64,000 nt of DNA from Rhodococcus jostii NBRC 16295 (lineage in GTDB: Bacteria; Actinomycetota; Actinomycetes; Mycobacteriales; Mycobacteriaceae): contig NZ_BCWY01000003.1 in assembly GCF_001894825.1 (NCBI RefSeq), forward strand, positions 186,001 to 250,000. Reading direction: 5' to 3'. The position numbers were made by a program, and so were the translations under genes. The notes beneath the pieces were generated by a model. The model made no database searches, was not told the DNA's origin, and was given only the letters and a program-made list of their open reading frames with translations. How positions within the stretch are numbered: position 1 is the first letter of the stretch; each line of letters opens with the position of its first letter. Of this stretch, positions 8,420-16,524 are shown in pieces.

Positions 8420-9267
8420 GGCGCGACCACCCCGCGGAGGCCGTCGGCGCCGAACATGGGCTCGAACATCGACGTGAAGTCGGGGCCGCGACGCAGCATC
8501 TGACCGCCGTCGACGTTGATGATCTGCCCGGTGATCCACGTGGAGTCGGGGCCGAGGAGGAACTTGGCGAGCGCGGCGATGTCGGTGACCTCACCGACCC
8601 GAGCGATCGGGGTGTTCGCCATGTAGTCGTCCAGGACCGGGCCGCCGTCGGTGATGAGTGCGACGAGGTCGGTGCGGGTCAGTCCGGGCCGGATGCAGTT
8701 GACGCGCACGTTGCTGGCCCCGAGTTCGTCGGCGGCGAGTCGCGTCAGATTGTCGACACCCGCCTTGGACGGGCCGTACGCGCCGAACCAGCGGTGCGTG
8801 TTGCTGCTCGCGATCGAGGAGATGGTGACGATGGAACCGCCGCCCCCGGCGACGAGCGCCCGGGCGGAATGCTTGATCGTCAGCATGGTGCCGGTGACAT
8901 TGAGGTCGACGGTTCTGCGCCAGGCGTCGACGTCGAGCTGGGTCACCGGGCCCACGGTTTCATTGCCGCCCGCGCACGCCACCGCGCCGTCGAGCCGGCC
9001 GGTGCGCTCGCTCGCCTTCGCGACCGCGCGGATGACGTCGTCCTCGTCGGTGACGTCGGCGACGACCGTGTCGACCGTGCCGGCGGGACCGTCGGTGGTG
9101 ATCAGCTCTACCGCGCGCGCCAGCTTCTGCTCGTTGCGACCACAGATCGTGACGTGGACGCCCTCGGCGGCCAGGGCGGTGGCGACGCCCAATCCGATGC
9201 CACTGCCGCCGCCGGTGACGAGTACCGATGTCTTCGCGAGCCCGCTGTTGCCGTCGTTGGTGACCAC
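8416..9267 (-). CDS. Short-chain dehydrogenase/reductase
   Basis: About 283 aa classical SDR. It has the NAD(P)-binding TGGGSGIG near the N-terminus, CAGG in place of NNAG, the catalytic Ser in TISSIASS, and YGPSK as the Tyr/Lys pair. Two GTG starts are possible; the one at 9267 is preferred because GGAGG then sits 5 nt upstream, whereas the GTG at 9273 overlaps that site. It is first in a two-gene operon divergent from cyp142, across two KstR-like operators. A role in oxidising or reducing a steroid intermediate is inferred from that context. Confidence 0.9.
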   Translation of the reverse strand: MVTNDGNSGLAKTSVLVTGGGSGIGLGVATALAAEGVHVTICGRNEQKLARAVELITTDGPAGTVDTVVADVTDEDDVIRAVAKASERTGRLDGAVACAGGNETVGPVTQLDVDAWRRTVDLNVTGTMLTIKHSARALVAGGGGSIVTISSIASSNTHRWFGAYGPSKAGVDNLTRLAADELGASNVRVNCIRPGLTRTDLVALITDGGPVLDDYMANTPIARVGEVTDIAALAKFLLGPDSTWITGQIINVDGGQMLRRGPDFTSMFEPMFGADGLRGVVAP

Positions 9268-9283
9268 GTACACCTCCAGGTGA

Positions 9284-9297
9284 TAGAACTCGTGTCA
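9284..9297. promoter_or_regulatory. KstR-like operator, SDR-proximal
   Basis: TAGAACTCGTGTCA matches the KstR consensus TnnAACnnGTTnnA except for one base (GTG for GTT). It lies 17 bp upstream of the SDR start, where a bound repressor would block the minus-strand promoter. Confidence 0.55.
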
Positions 9298-9350
9298 ATT
9301 CTTGAGTCGAAGATCTGTGGAAACTTGCCGCTATACCACTGCGTCATAGT

Positions 9351-9364
9351 AAGAACACGTTCTA
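9351..9364. promoter_or_regulatory. KstR-like operator, cyp142-proximal
   Basis: AAGAACACGTTCTA contains the perfect dyad AGAAC-AC-GTTCT and matches the KstR consensus TnnAACnnGTTnnA except for the first base. It lies 44 bp before the CYP142 start. KstR is the cholesterol-side-chain repressor of mycobacteria and rhodococci; its gene is not in this window. Confidence 0.7.
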
Positions 9365-9407
9365 TTATCGGGGCACGATCGGCGGGATTCAACTGAGGAG
9401 CGTCTCG

Positions 9408-10586
9408 ATGAAGGACAGGCCGGAATTCGATCTGATCGACGGACGGTTCTACTCGGGCGAACTGGGCGACCCGCGGCAGGCCTACGCGTGGATGCGGGCG
9501 CACGAGCCGGTGTATCGCGCCGACGGAATCCTCGGCGCCGCGTCGTACGAGGCCGTGCTCGCGGCCGAACGCGACCCCGAGTTGTTCTCCAATGCGGGTG
9601 GAATCCGGCCCGGGGTGGGACCGCTGCCGCAGATGATCGACATGGACGACCCGCAGCACCTGCAGCATCGGCGCCTCGTCAACGCGGGTTTCACCCGCAA
9701 GCAGGTGGAGGCGAAGATCGGCCGGATCCGGGAGATCTGCGATCAGCTCATCGACGCCGTGCTCGACAAGGACGAAGTGGACTTCGTCCGCGATCTGGCG
9801 GCGCCGCTGCCCATGGCGGTGGTCGGCGACATGCTCGGCGTCCGCCCCGAGGAACGCGCCACGTTCCTGCAGTGGTCCGACGACCTGATGAACGCCCTCG
9901 GCAGCAACGCCACGGACGAGGAACTGCTGGCGCAGGCGAACGCCTACGTGGCGTTCAACGAGTTCACGCTCCGCACCATCGAGGAGCGGCGGAAGAACCC
10001 GACCGAAGATCTCACCAGCATCCTCGTGCACAGCGAGATCGACGGGCACCGGCTGAGCGACGAGGACATCGTCGGCGAAACCCTGCTGATCCTCATCGGT
10101 GGTGACGAGACCACCCGGCACGTCCTGAGCGGCGGCATGGAACAACTGATGCGCCACCCCGCACAGCAGGCGCGTCTCGCGAGCGACCCCGACGGAATTC
10201 CGGCGGCGGTCGAGGAGATGCTGCGCTGGTCGTCGCCGATCAAGAACATGTGCCGCACCGTCACCCGCGACGTCGAATTCTTCGGAACCGACCTGCGTGA
10301 GGGCGAGAAGATGATGCTGCTGTTCGAATCCGCCAACTTCGACGAGGCAGTATTCGAGAATCCCGACGTCTTCGACATCGAGCGGTCGCCGAACCCGCAC
10401 GTCGCGTTCGGTTTCGGCACCCACTTCTGCCTCGGCAACCAACTCGCCCGGCTCGAAGCGAAGATCATGTTCGAGCAACTGCTCTCGCGGCTGCCCGACA
10501 TGATGCTCGTCGACGACGGCCCGCTGCGGCGGCGTCCCGCCAACTTCGTGTCCGGGCTCGAGGAGATGCCGGTGAAAGTGGCGTAG
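9408..10586 (+). CDS. cyp142: Cytochrome P450 CYP142, steroid C26/27-monooxygenase
   Basis: 392 aa soluble P450. The oxygen-activation helix reads GGDETTRH, the ExxR motif is EEMLR, and the heme-thiolate loop FGFGTHFCLGNQLAR has its cysteine at residue 341. Long stretches match what I recall of Mycobacterium tuberculosis CYP142A1, such as FSNAGGIRP, MMLLFESANFDEAVF and RPANFVSGLE. The enzyme oxidises the terminal methyl of the cholesterol side chain to the acid, so that side-chain beta-oxidation can begin. GAGGAG precedes ATG 9408. Its TAG stop is part of the repeat that follows. KstR control is predicted from the box at 9351. No ferredoxin gene is adjacent. Confidence 0.95.
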   Translation: MKDRPEFDLIDGRFYSGELGDPRQAYAWMRAHEPVYRADGILGAASYEAVLAAERDPELFSNAGGIRPGVGPLPQMIDMDDPQHLQHRRLVNAGFTRKQVEAKIGRIREICDQLIDAVLDKDEVDFVRDLAAPLPMAVVGDMLGVRPEERATFLQWSDDLMNALGSNATDEELLAQANAYVAFNEFTLRTIEERRKNPTEDLTSILVHSEIDGHRLSDEDIVGETLLILIGGDETTRHVLSGGMEQLMRHPAQQARLASDPDGIPAAVEEMLRWSSPIKNMCRTVTRDVEFFGTDLREGEKMMLLFESANFDEAVFENPDVFDIERSPNPHVAFGFGTHFCLGNQLARLEAKIMFEQLLSRLPDMMLVDDGPLRRRPANFVSGLEEMPVKVA

Positions 10587-10658
10587 GCGTTCCGCCGCCC
10601 GTGCGTGGTGAAGGAGTCTCTGGACTCGTCAACCACGCACGGGCGGCGGAGCCGCCTA
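10584..10658. repeat. Dispersed stop-codon-linked hairpin repeat, copy A (bidirectional terminator)
   Basis: A long inverted repeat lies between convergent genes. The 19-bp arms are TCCGCCGCCCGTGCGTGGT (10591-10609) and its complement (10632-10650), with an inner stem GAGTC-tctg-GACTC (10614-10627). The right half, 10624-10658, is a 35-bp unit identical to copies B and C. It begins, read on the minus strand, with the TAG stop of the aldo-keto reductase. The left arm follows directly on the TAG of cyp142. Confidence 0.85.
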
Positions 10659-11537
10659 CTCCGGTGCGCCGATGTTCAGCTCATCCGGGTGCGCGCCGAC
10701 GCGGGTGCCGTCGTCCATCGTCTCGATCTCGCTGAGGTCCTGCTCGCTCAGTTCGAAATCGAACACGTCGATGTTTTCGCGGATCCGCGATTCGTGGACC
10801 GACTTGGGGATGACGATCAGCCCGCTCTGCAGATGCCAGCGGATCAGCACCTGCGCCGCGCTCTTGCTGTGCCGGTCACCGATGCGGGTGATGATCGGAT
10901 CGGTGAGCAGGGTGTTCGGCTTGGACGCGTCGCCCCAGCCGGAGTTGCTGGTGCCGCCGAGCGGGCTCCACGACTCGACCGCGATGCCGTGCTCGACGGC
11001 GAACTCGCGGATCGGCTGCTGCGCCAGGTGCGGATGCAACTCCACCTGGTCGACCGCCGGGACGACGCCGCCCCGGTCGATCAGCAACTGCAGGTGGCGG
11101 GGCTCGAAATTGCACACACCGATCGCCTTGGCGCGACCCGACTCGGCGATCTTCTCCAGCGCGTCCCACGTGCGGAGGATGCGGTCGTCGTCCTGCAGCG
11201 GCCAATGGATCAGGTACAGGTCGACGTAGTCCACGCCGAGACGTCCGAGGCTCGCGTCGAACGCTTTCAACGCCGGCTCGTAGCCCTGGTCCGCGTTCCA
11301 CAACTTGGTGGTGAGGAACACGTCCTCACGCGGGACTCCGGACGTCGCGATGCCGCGCCCGACGCCTTCTTCGTTGCCGTACGCGGAGGCGGTGTCGATG
11401 TGCCGGTAGCCCGCCTCGTCCAGGGCGAACCGGACCGCGTGTTCGGTCTCGTCGTTGCCTGCCTGCCACACTCCCAGGCCGAGCTGCGGGACGATGGTTC
11501 CGGAATTCAGCACGATGCTGGGTACTCGAGGACTCAT
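10656..11537 (-). CDS. Aldo-keto reductase
   Basis: 293 aa, a typical AKR TIM barrel. The catalytic tetrad is visible as Asp48, Tyr53 (in SAYGNE), Lys78 and His111 (LIHWP). The NADPH-binding end contains IPKSVHESRI. It resembles 2,5-diketo-gluconate-reductase-type AKRs of actinobacteria, which reduce small carbonyls including methylglyoxal; the physiological substrate cannot be read. ATG 11537 starts the gene, and its TAG is the first codon of repeat copy A. It stands alone between cyp142 and the HAD gene. Confidence 0.92.
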   Translation of the reverse strand: MSPRVPSIVLNSGTIVPQLGLGVWQAGNDETEHAVRFALDEAGYRHIDTASAYGNEEGVGRGIATSGVPREDVFLTTKLWNADQGYEPALKAFDASLGRLGVDYVDLYLIHWPLQDDDRILRTWDALEKIAESGRAKAIGVCNFEPRHLQLLIDRGGVVPAVDQVELHPHLAQQPIREFAVEHGIAVESWSPLGGTSNSGWGDASKPNTLLTDPIITRIGDRHSKSAAQVLIRWHLQSGLIVIPKSVHESRIRENIDVFDFELSEQDLSEIETMDDGTRVGAHPDELNIGAPE

Positions 11538-11603
11538 GCTGTCCAGGCTATCGACTGCGGTGGCGTCGCGAGGGGTTCATGCGCAGCCTGGCATCATGCG
11601 GAG

Positions 11604-12428
11604 GTGACCCGAATTCGGCTATTGGCGACGGACCTCGACGGCACCCTGCTGCGGTCGGACCGCACGATCTCCCCGCGCACCGCACAGGCGATGGCGGACG
11701 CGCGCCAGTCGGGGGTCGAGGTGGTGTGGGCCACGGCCCGAGCCCGGCACTCCGTGCACGCGTTGGCGCAGTCGTGCGGGTTCCGCGGGAAGGCGATCTG
11801 CGCGAACGGTGCCGTGGTCCTCGACCTGTCCGACGGAACCCCGGTGATCACGGCGACGACGACGATCGCGATGGCGTCGGCTGCTGCGGCGATGGACCGG
11901 GTGCGGACGCTGATGCCGGGTGTCGTGTTCGCGAACGTCGGCCCGACGCGTTTCGTCGCCGAACCCGCGTACGCCGCGCTGTGCGAGTTCGCAGACCATC
12001 ACCGGCACCCGCACGAGATGACGCTGTCGGAACTGCTGCCCGACATGGACGAGCCGATGGTGAAGATCGTCGCCCGGCACCCCGAGGTGCCCAGCGCGGA
12101 CCTGTACCGGGCGGCCGTCGCTGCGGGCGTCGACGGCGTCGAACTGACGCATTCCGGTGCACCGTATGTGGAGATGGCGGCGTCCGGGGTGTCCAAGGCG
12201 AGCGCCCTGGCGCAGCTGTGCGCGGTCGACGGGATCTCGACGGCAGAGGTCGCTGTCGCGGGAGACGCCATCAACGACGTCCCGATGCTCACGTGGGCGG
12301 GGACGGCGCTCTGCCCGTCCAACGCGCTGCCGGAAGTCCTCGCCCTCGCCGATCGGGTGTTGCCGAGCAACGACGAGGACGGGGTCGCGAGCTACCTGGA
12401 GGGGCTGGTGGGCGCTCCGCGCCCGTGA
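11604..12428 (+). CDS. HAD-superfamily (Cof-type) phosphatase
   Basis: 274 aa. The catalytic motif DLDGT (nucleophile Asp10, acid/base Asp12) opens the protein, and GDAINDVPML supplies motif IV. The C2B cap between them identifies the Cof/YidA-type HAD-IIB group, which dephosphorylates sugar phosphates or other small phosphates. The start is GTG 11604; a nearby ATG at 11596 is out of frame. The only GGAG is almost adjacent to the start, so initiation may be leaderless. There is no operon partner. It converges with the fadE operon across repeat copy B. Confidence 0.85.
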   Translation: MTRIRLLATDLDGTLLRSDRTISPRTAQAMADARQSGVEVVWATARARHSVHALAQSCGFRGKAICANGAVVLDLSDGTPVITATTTIAMASAAAAMDRVRTLMPGVVFANVGPTRFVAEPAYAALCEFADHHRHPHEMTLSELLPDMDEPMVKIVARHPEVPSADLYRAAVAAGVDGVELTHSGAPYVEMAASGVSKASALAQLCAVDGISTAEVAVAGDAINDVPMLTWAGTALCPSNALPEVLALADRVLPSNDEDGVASYLEGLVGAPRP

Positions 12429-12437
12429 GCACTTAGC

Positions 12438-12482
12438 GAGTCCAGAGACTCGTCAACCACGCACGGGCGGCGGAGCCGCCTA
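12438..12482. repeat. Dispersed stop-codon-linked hairpin repeat, copy B
   Basis: The inner stem GAGTC-caga-GACTC (12438-12451) is followed by the same 35-bp unit as copies A and C (12448-12482). The unit ends on the TAG stop of the minus-strand acyl-CoA dehydrogenase. The left arm is degenerate; only CGCCCGTG near 12418-12426 still pairs. It lies between convergent genes. Confidence 0.8.
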
Positions 12483-13529
12483 CAGCCCGGCGGCGGTGGC
12501 GAGCTCGGCCAGGTACTCCCGCGGCTGCCCGAAGAGCTGCGCGCTCCCGTGCGCACGCTTGAAGTACAGCTGCGCGTCGTGTTCCCACGTGATCGCGATG
12601 CCGCCGTGCAACTGGATGGCCTCGGCCGCGACCTGTTGCAGTGCCTCCGAGCAGTACACCTTCGCGATGACGGCGTCCTCGTGCGTCCCCGACAGCGCCG
12701 CCGCGTACGACATCGACCGGGCCGTCTCGACGAGGGCGTACATGTCGGCCATGCGGTGCTTCAGCGCCTGGAACGATCCGATGGCCCGCCCGAACTGCTT
12801 GCGCGACTTCGCGTACTCGACCGTCTGCTCCAGCGCCGCTGACGCCGCACCCACCTGCTCCGCCGACAACGCGACCAACGCGACGGCGCGGATCTGCTCG
12901 GTGAGGTCGGTGGGGGAGACGAGCCGGCGCGCCGCGACCCCGTCGAACACGACCTCCGACAGTGGACGTGTCGGGTCCATCGCCGGGACGCGACGACGCG
13001 TCACGCCCTCGGCCGACGGGTCGACCTCGAACAGGCCCTCGGACGTGAGAACCAGCAGCACGTCCGCGACGTCACCGCCGAGCACGTACGACGCCGTCCC
13101 CGACAGCGCCTCGCCCGAAAAAGTGACCCCGAAGTCACGCCACCCGGACGGACCGGCCCAGCACAGCGCGGCCACCGACCCCGCCGCGATGCCGGGGAGG
13201 AGGCGGGCGCACGCGTCGTCGTCCCCCGACAGCACCAGCGCCTGCGCCGCGAGCACGGCGCTGCCCAGCATCGGCGACGGCGTCAGCGTGCGGCCCAGCT
13301 CTTCCTGCACTACATGGACTTCCAGCAGCGATGCGCCGACGCCGTCGTACTTCTCCGGCACGGCGAGCGCGGCGACACCGATCTGCTCGCACAACTTGGA
13401 CCACAGCGCGTCGTCGTAACCGTGATCCGCGGTCGTCGCCCGGCGGACGGCGGCGGAGTCGGAATGCTTGCCCAGCAGGTCGCGGACGGATTCCCGCAGC
13501 GCGGCCCGTTCGTCGTTGTCGAAACTCAC
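12480..13529 (-). CDS. fadE33: Acyl-CoA dehydrogenase, FadE33-like
   Basis: 349 aa, shorter than a homomeric acyl-CoA dehydrogenase and typical of the short subunits of the actinobacterial alpha2-beta2 enzymes. FAD-fold segments such as SRKQFGRAIGSFQALKHR and IQLHGGIAITWEHD are clear. It is the last gene of the minus-strand fadD3-ech-fadE31-fadE32-fadE33 operon, matching the M. tuberculosis order except for the hydratase. In that pathway these subunits desaturate CoA esters formed after opening of the steroid C/D rings. GTG 13529 overlaps the upstream stop (GTGA). The TAG stop is inside repeat copy B. Confidence 0.85.
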   Translation of the reverse strand: MSFDNDERAALRESVRDLLGKHSDSAAVRRATTADHGYDDALWSKLCEQIGVAALAVPEKYDGVGASLLEVHVVQEELGRTLTPSPMLGSAVLAAQALVLSGDDDACARLLPGIAAGSVAALCWAGPSGWRDFGVTFSGEALSGTASYVLGGDVADVLLVLTSEGLFEVDPSAEGVTRRRVPAMDPTRPLSEVVFDGVAARRLVSPTDLTEQIRAVALVALSAEQVGAASAALEQTVEYAKSRKQFGRAIGSFQALKHRMADMYALVETARSMSYAAALSGTHEDAVIAKVYCSEALQQVAAEAIQLHGGIAITWEHDAQLYFKRAHGSAQLFGQPREYLAELATAAGL

Positions 13530-14494
13530 GACACACCTACCAGTGAATCGACGACGCGGCCGCGGTGGAACGCCGGCGTGCCCCAGGCCGTGACCAGCGC
13601 CCGGACCTTCGTCAACCACAGCGACAGGTCGTGCTCCTGGGTGTACCCGATGGCGCCGTGCACCTGCAGCGCGACCCGCGCGGCCCGGTACGCGGCGTCC
13701 CCGCACGCCACCTTGGCGGCCGAGACGTCGCGGGAACTGTCGGCCGACCCGTCCCGCACGGACAGCGCGGCGCCGTGCAGCAGCGGCCGTGACATCTCCA
13801 GACCGACGGCCACCTCGGCGAGGTGATGCTTGATGGCCTGGAACTGTCCGATCACCTTGCCGAACTGCTTGCGCTGCTTGGCGTAGTCGGTGGTGACGTC
13901 GAGCAGGGTCTGCCCGAGGCCCTGCAACTGTGCTGCGGTGGCGAGGGCGCCGAGGTCGAACGCGGGCGAAAAGTCCGCGTCGCCGAGCGCATCGGTCGCC
14001 GTCAGCGGGAACAACCGTCGCGACTGGTCGACCGAGTTCTGCACCGCACCGGGCGCGCCGACGTTCACCGTCGACTCGTCGACGAGCAGGACCAGATCGA
14101 CTGCGTCGGCATCGACCGCGAACGGCACGTGCGGCGCGGCGGCCACGGTGGCAAGTGATCCGGATGCCAACGCGGACAGCCGGTCCGGTTCCGCCTGCGC
14201 GAGCAGGGCCGGTGCGACGGCGACGGTTTCGGCCACCGGGCCGGGTACGGCATGGCGTCCGAGTTGTTCGACGGCCACGACGAGGTCGACGGCGTCGGCG
14301 CCCAGACCGTCGTGCTCGTCGGCGATGAGCAGACCGTTGACGCCGGTCTCGGCGAGGCGCTGCCACACCTTCAGGCCGGGCCCGGTATCGCCGGTGTTCC
14401 ACGACCGGATCACCGACGGCATGTCGGATTTTGACAGCAGCGCGTCGATGCTGGACGCGAAGTCCTGGTGGGAGGAGTCGAGTGTGAATCTCAT
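13526..14494 (-). CDS. fadE32: Acyl-CoA dehydrogenase, FadE32-like
   Basis: 322 aa. The start is ATG 14494 (MRFTLDSSHQDFASS), overlapping the upstream stop. RKQFGKVIGQFQAIKHHLAE and VHGAIGYTQEHDLSLWL are acyl-CoA dehydrogenase signatures. In this family one short subunit pairs with a longer FAD-binding partner, here FadE31, to form a heterotetramer acting on bulky steroid-derived CoA thioesters. The order and overlap with fadE31 and fadE33 support this. The frame extends upstream to 14671 but there overlaps fadE31 fully, so the shorter start is used. Confidence 0.87.
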   Translation of the reverse strand: MRFTLDSSHQDFASSIDALLSKSDMPSVIRSWNTGDTGPGLKVWQRLAETGVNGLLIADEHDGLGADAVDLVVAVEQLGRHAVPGPVAETVAVAPALLAQAEPDRLSALASGSLATVAAAPHVPFAVDADAVDLVLLVDESTVNVGAPGAVQNSVDQSRRLFPLTATDALGDADFSPAFDLGALATAAQLQGLGQTLLDVTTDYAKQRKQFGKVIGQFQAIKHHLAEVAVGLEMSRPLLHGAALSVRDGSADSSRDVSAAKVACGDAAYRAARVALQVHGAIGYTQEHDLSLWLTKVRALVTAWGTPAFHRGRVVDSLVGVS

Positions 14495-15651
14495 CGATCC
14501 GCCTTCGGTAGGCCGAGCAGCCGCTCGGCGATCACGTTCTTCTGAATCTCGTTGGTGCCGGCGTAGATCGGACCGGACAGGGAGAACAGGTAGCCGTCCA
14601 TCCAGTTGTCCGCGAATTCCGCCGAGGCGCCCTGCAATTCGAGTGCGGTCTCGTGTGTGGCGATGTCCCACTCTGACCAGAACACCTTGTTGATGGACGA
14701 TTCGGCGCCCAGTTGCCCGCCGTCGGCGAGCCGGGTGACGGTGCCGAACGTGTTCAGCTGGTACGCGCGGGCGCCGATCCAGGCGTCGGCGACCCGGTTG
14801 CGCAGGGCGGTGTCGTCGGTGCGTCCCGTGGTCTCGAACAGTTCCACCAGCCGATCGACCGTCGCCAGGAACCGGCCCGGACTGCGCAGCGACAGCCCGC
14901 GTTCATTGGATGCCGTGCTCATCGCGACCCGCCAGCCCTCGTTGACGCCGCCGATCACTCCGGACTCGCCGGGGTTCGCGGGGTCGTCCGGGACGAAGAC
15001 GTCCTCGAGGAAGATCTCCGCGAAACCTGGCTCGCCGTCCAACTGGTCGATCGGCCGGACCGTGACGCCCTTCGACCGCAGGTCGAACATGAAGTACGTG
15101 ATTCCCTTGTGCCGCTGCGCGTCCGGATCGGACCGGAACAGCCCGAAACCCCAATCCGCGAAGCTCGCGCGGGAACTCCACGTCTTCTGCCCGTTCAGCA
15201 CCCAGCCGCCGTCGACGCGCCGGGCCGTGGAGCGGAGCGAGGCGAGGTCGCTCCCCGACTCCGGCTCCGACCACGCCTGCGCCCAGATGTCGTCGGCGCG
15301 GGCCATCCGCGGCATGATGCGGGCGAGCTGGTCGGCGTTCGCGTGCTCGAACAGCGTCGGGGCGAGCAGGAAGATGCCGTTCTGACTGACGCGTCCGGGT
15401 GCGCCGGAGCGGTAGTACTCCTCCTCGAACACCACCCATTCCAGCAGCGACGCATCGCGTCCACCCAGTTCCTCCGGCCACGACACGACCGACAACCGGG
15501 CGTCCGCGAGAGTGCGTTCCCACTCGCGGTGCGCCTCGAAACCCTCGGCGGTGTCCATCGACGGCAGCGGCTCGGCCGGCACGTTGTCCTTCAGGAACGC
15601 TCGTACCTCGTCGCGGAACGCGAGAGTGGCGTCGTCGTACTCCAGATCCAC
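14491..15651 (-). CDS. fadE31: Acyl-CoA dehydrogenase, FadE31-like
   Basis: 386 aa. It is the full-length partner subunit, with WAQAWSEPESGSDLAS in the FAD/substrate region, NGQKTWSSRA, and the C-terminal GPIYAGTNEIQKNVIAERLLG. In M. tuberculosis FadE31 combines with FadE32 or FadE33. The start is GTG 15651, immediately after the TAA of the hydratase gene (TAAGTG). It is part of the KstR2-controlled operon for the last steps of steroid ring degradation. Confidence 0.88.
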   Translation of the reverse strand: MDLEYDDATLAFRDEVRAFLKDNVPAEPLPSMDTAEGFEAHREWERTLADARLSVVSWPEELGGRDASLLEWVVFEEEYYRSGAPGRVSQNGIFLLAPTLFEHANADQLARIMPRMARADDIWAQAWSEPESGSDLASLRSTARRVDGGWVLNGQKTWSSRASFADWGFGLFRSDPDAQRHKGITYFMFDLRSKGVTVRPIDQLDGEPGFAEIFLEDVFVPDDPANPGESGVIGGVNEGWRVAMSTASNERGLSLRSPGRFLATVDRLVELFETTGRTDDTALRNRVADAWIGARAYQLNTFGTVTRLADGGQLGAESSINKVFWSEWDIATHETALELQGASAEFADNWMDGYLFSLSGPIYAGTNEIQKNVIAERLLGLPKADR

Positions 15652-16524
15652 TTACTTGGCCCCGTTCTCCGAGTTACGTGCGCTCTCCGCCATCGACTTG
15701 GCGTTCATGCCGCCGAGCGGATCGGTGTCGATCTCGGCGTTGTGCGCGTGCGCGAAGTGGTGCAGTCCGAAGACGGAGTCCATCCCGTTCCGCATGCCCA
15801 TCTGGTCCTCGCACTGGTTGACGGCCTTCTTGGTGAGCGCGAGACCGAACCGCGGCATCGCCGAGATCCGGCCGGCGATCGCGAGTGTTTCCTTCTCCAG
15901 GTCCTCGCGGGGCACGACGCGGTTGACCATGCCCACCTCGTAGGCGCGCTGAGCCGTGAAACGGTCACCGGTGTACAGGATTTCCTTCGCGAACCGCGGT
16001 CCGAGCATCCAGGGGTGCGCGAAGTACTCGACACCGGGAATGCCCATACGTACGACCGGATCGGAGAAGAACGCGTCGTCCGACGCCACGATGAGGTCGC
16101 ACACCCACGCCAGCATCAGGCCGCCGGCGATGCACGCGCCCTGCACCATCGCGATGGTCGGCTTCGGGATCTCCCGCCAGCGGCGGCACATCCCGAGGTA
16201 CACCTCCATCTCGCGCGCGAACCGCTGGTCGCCGCCCGGCTTGTCGACGTGGTCCCACCACATCACGGCCTTGTTGTCGTACTGCACGTGATGGTCGCGG
16301 CCGGGGGTCCCGATGTCGTGTCCGGCGCTGAAATGCTTGCCGTTGCCGGCGAGGACGATCACCTTCACGTCGTCGTCCTCGACCGCACGCTCGAACGCGG
16401 CGTCGAGGGCATACGTCATCACCGAGTTCTGGGCGTTGCGGTAGTCGGGGCGGTTGAGCGTCACGAATGCCACGCCGTCGCGCACCTCGTAGGTGACGAC
16501 GTCACCCTCGTCCGGAACCGTCAT
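15652..16524 (-). CDS. Enoyl-CoA hydratase/isomerase family protein in the HIP operon
   Basis: 290 aa crotonase-fold protein. The oxyanion-hole segments are HFSAGHDIG and GACIAGGLMLAW, followed by PVVRMGIPGVEYF. The C-terminus is about 30 residues longer than a minimal crotonase. It lies between fadD3 and fadE31 with an ATGA overlap to fadD3 and no gap to fadE31. In the M. tuberculosis operon these two genes adjoin directly, so this gene is an addition in the rhodococcal version. A hydration, isomerisation or hydrolysis step on a HIP-derived CoA ester is likely; the exact step is not known to me. Confidence 0.88.
   Translation of the reverse strand: MTVPDEGDVVTYEVRDGVAFVTLNRPDYRNAQNSVMTYALDAAFERAVEDDDVKVIVLAGNGKHFSAGHDIGTPGRDHHVQYDNKAVMWWDHVDKPGGDQRFAREMEVYLGMCRRWREIPKPTIAMVQGACIAGGLMLAWVCDLIVASDDAFFSDPVVRMGIPGVEYFAHPWMLGPRFAKEILYTGDRFTAQRAYEVGMVNRVVPREDLEKETLAIAGRISAMPRFGLALTKKAVNQCEDQMGMRNGMDSVFGLHHFAHAHNAEIDTDPLGGMNAKSMAESARNSENGAK

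Noticed and set aside
10605-12428. 607-codon frame ending in the HAD phosphatase
   Set aside because: The first 333 codons are antisense to the aldo-keto reductase. The HAD motif begins right after GTG 11604.
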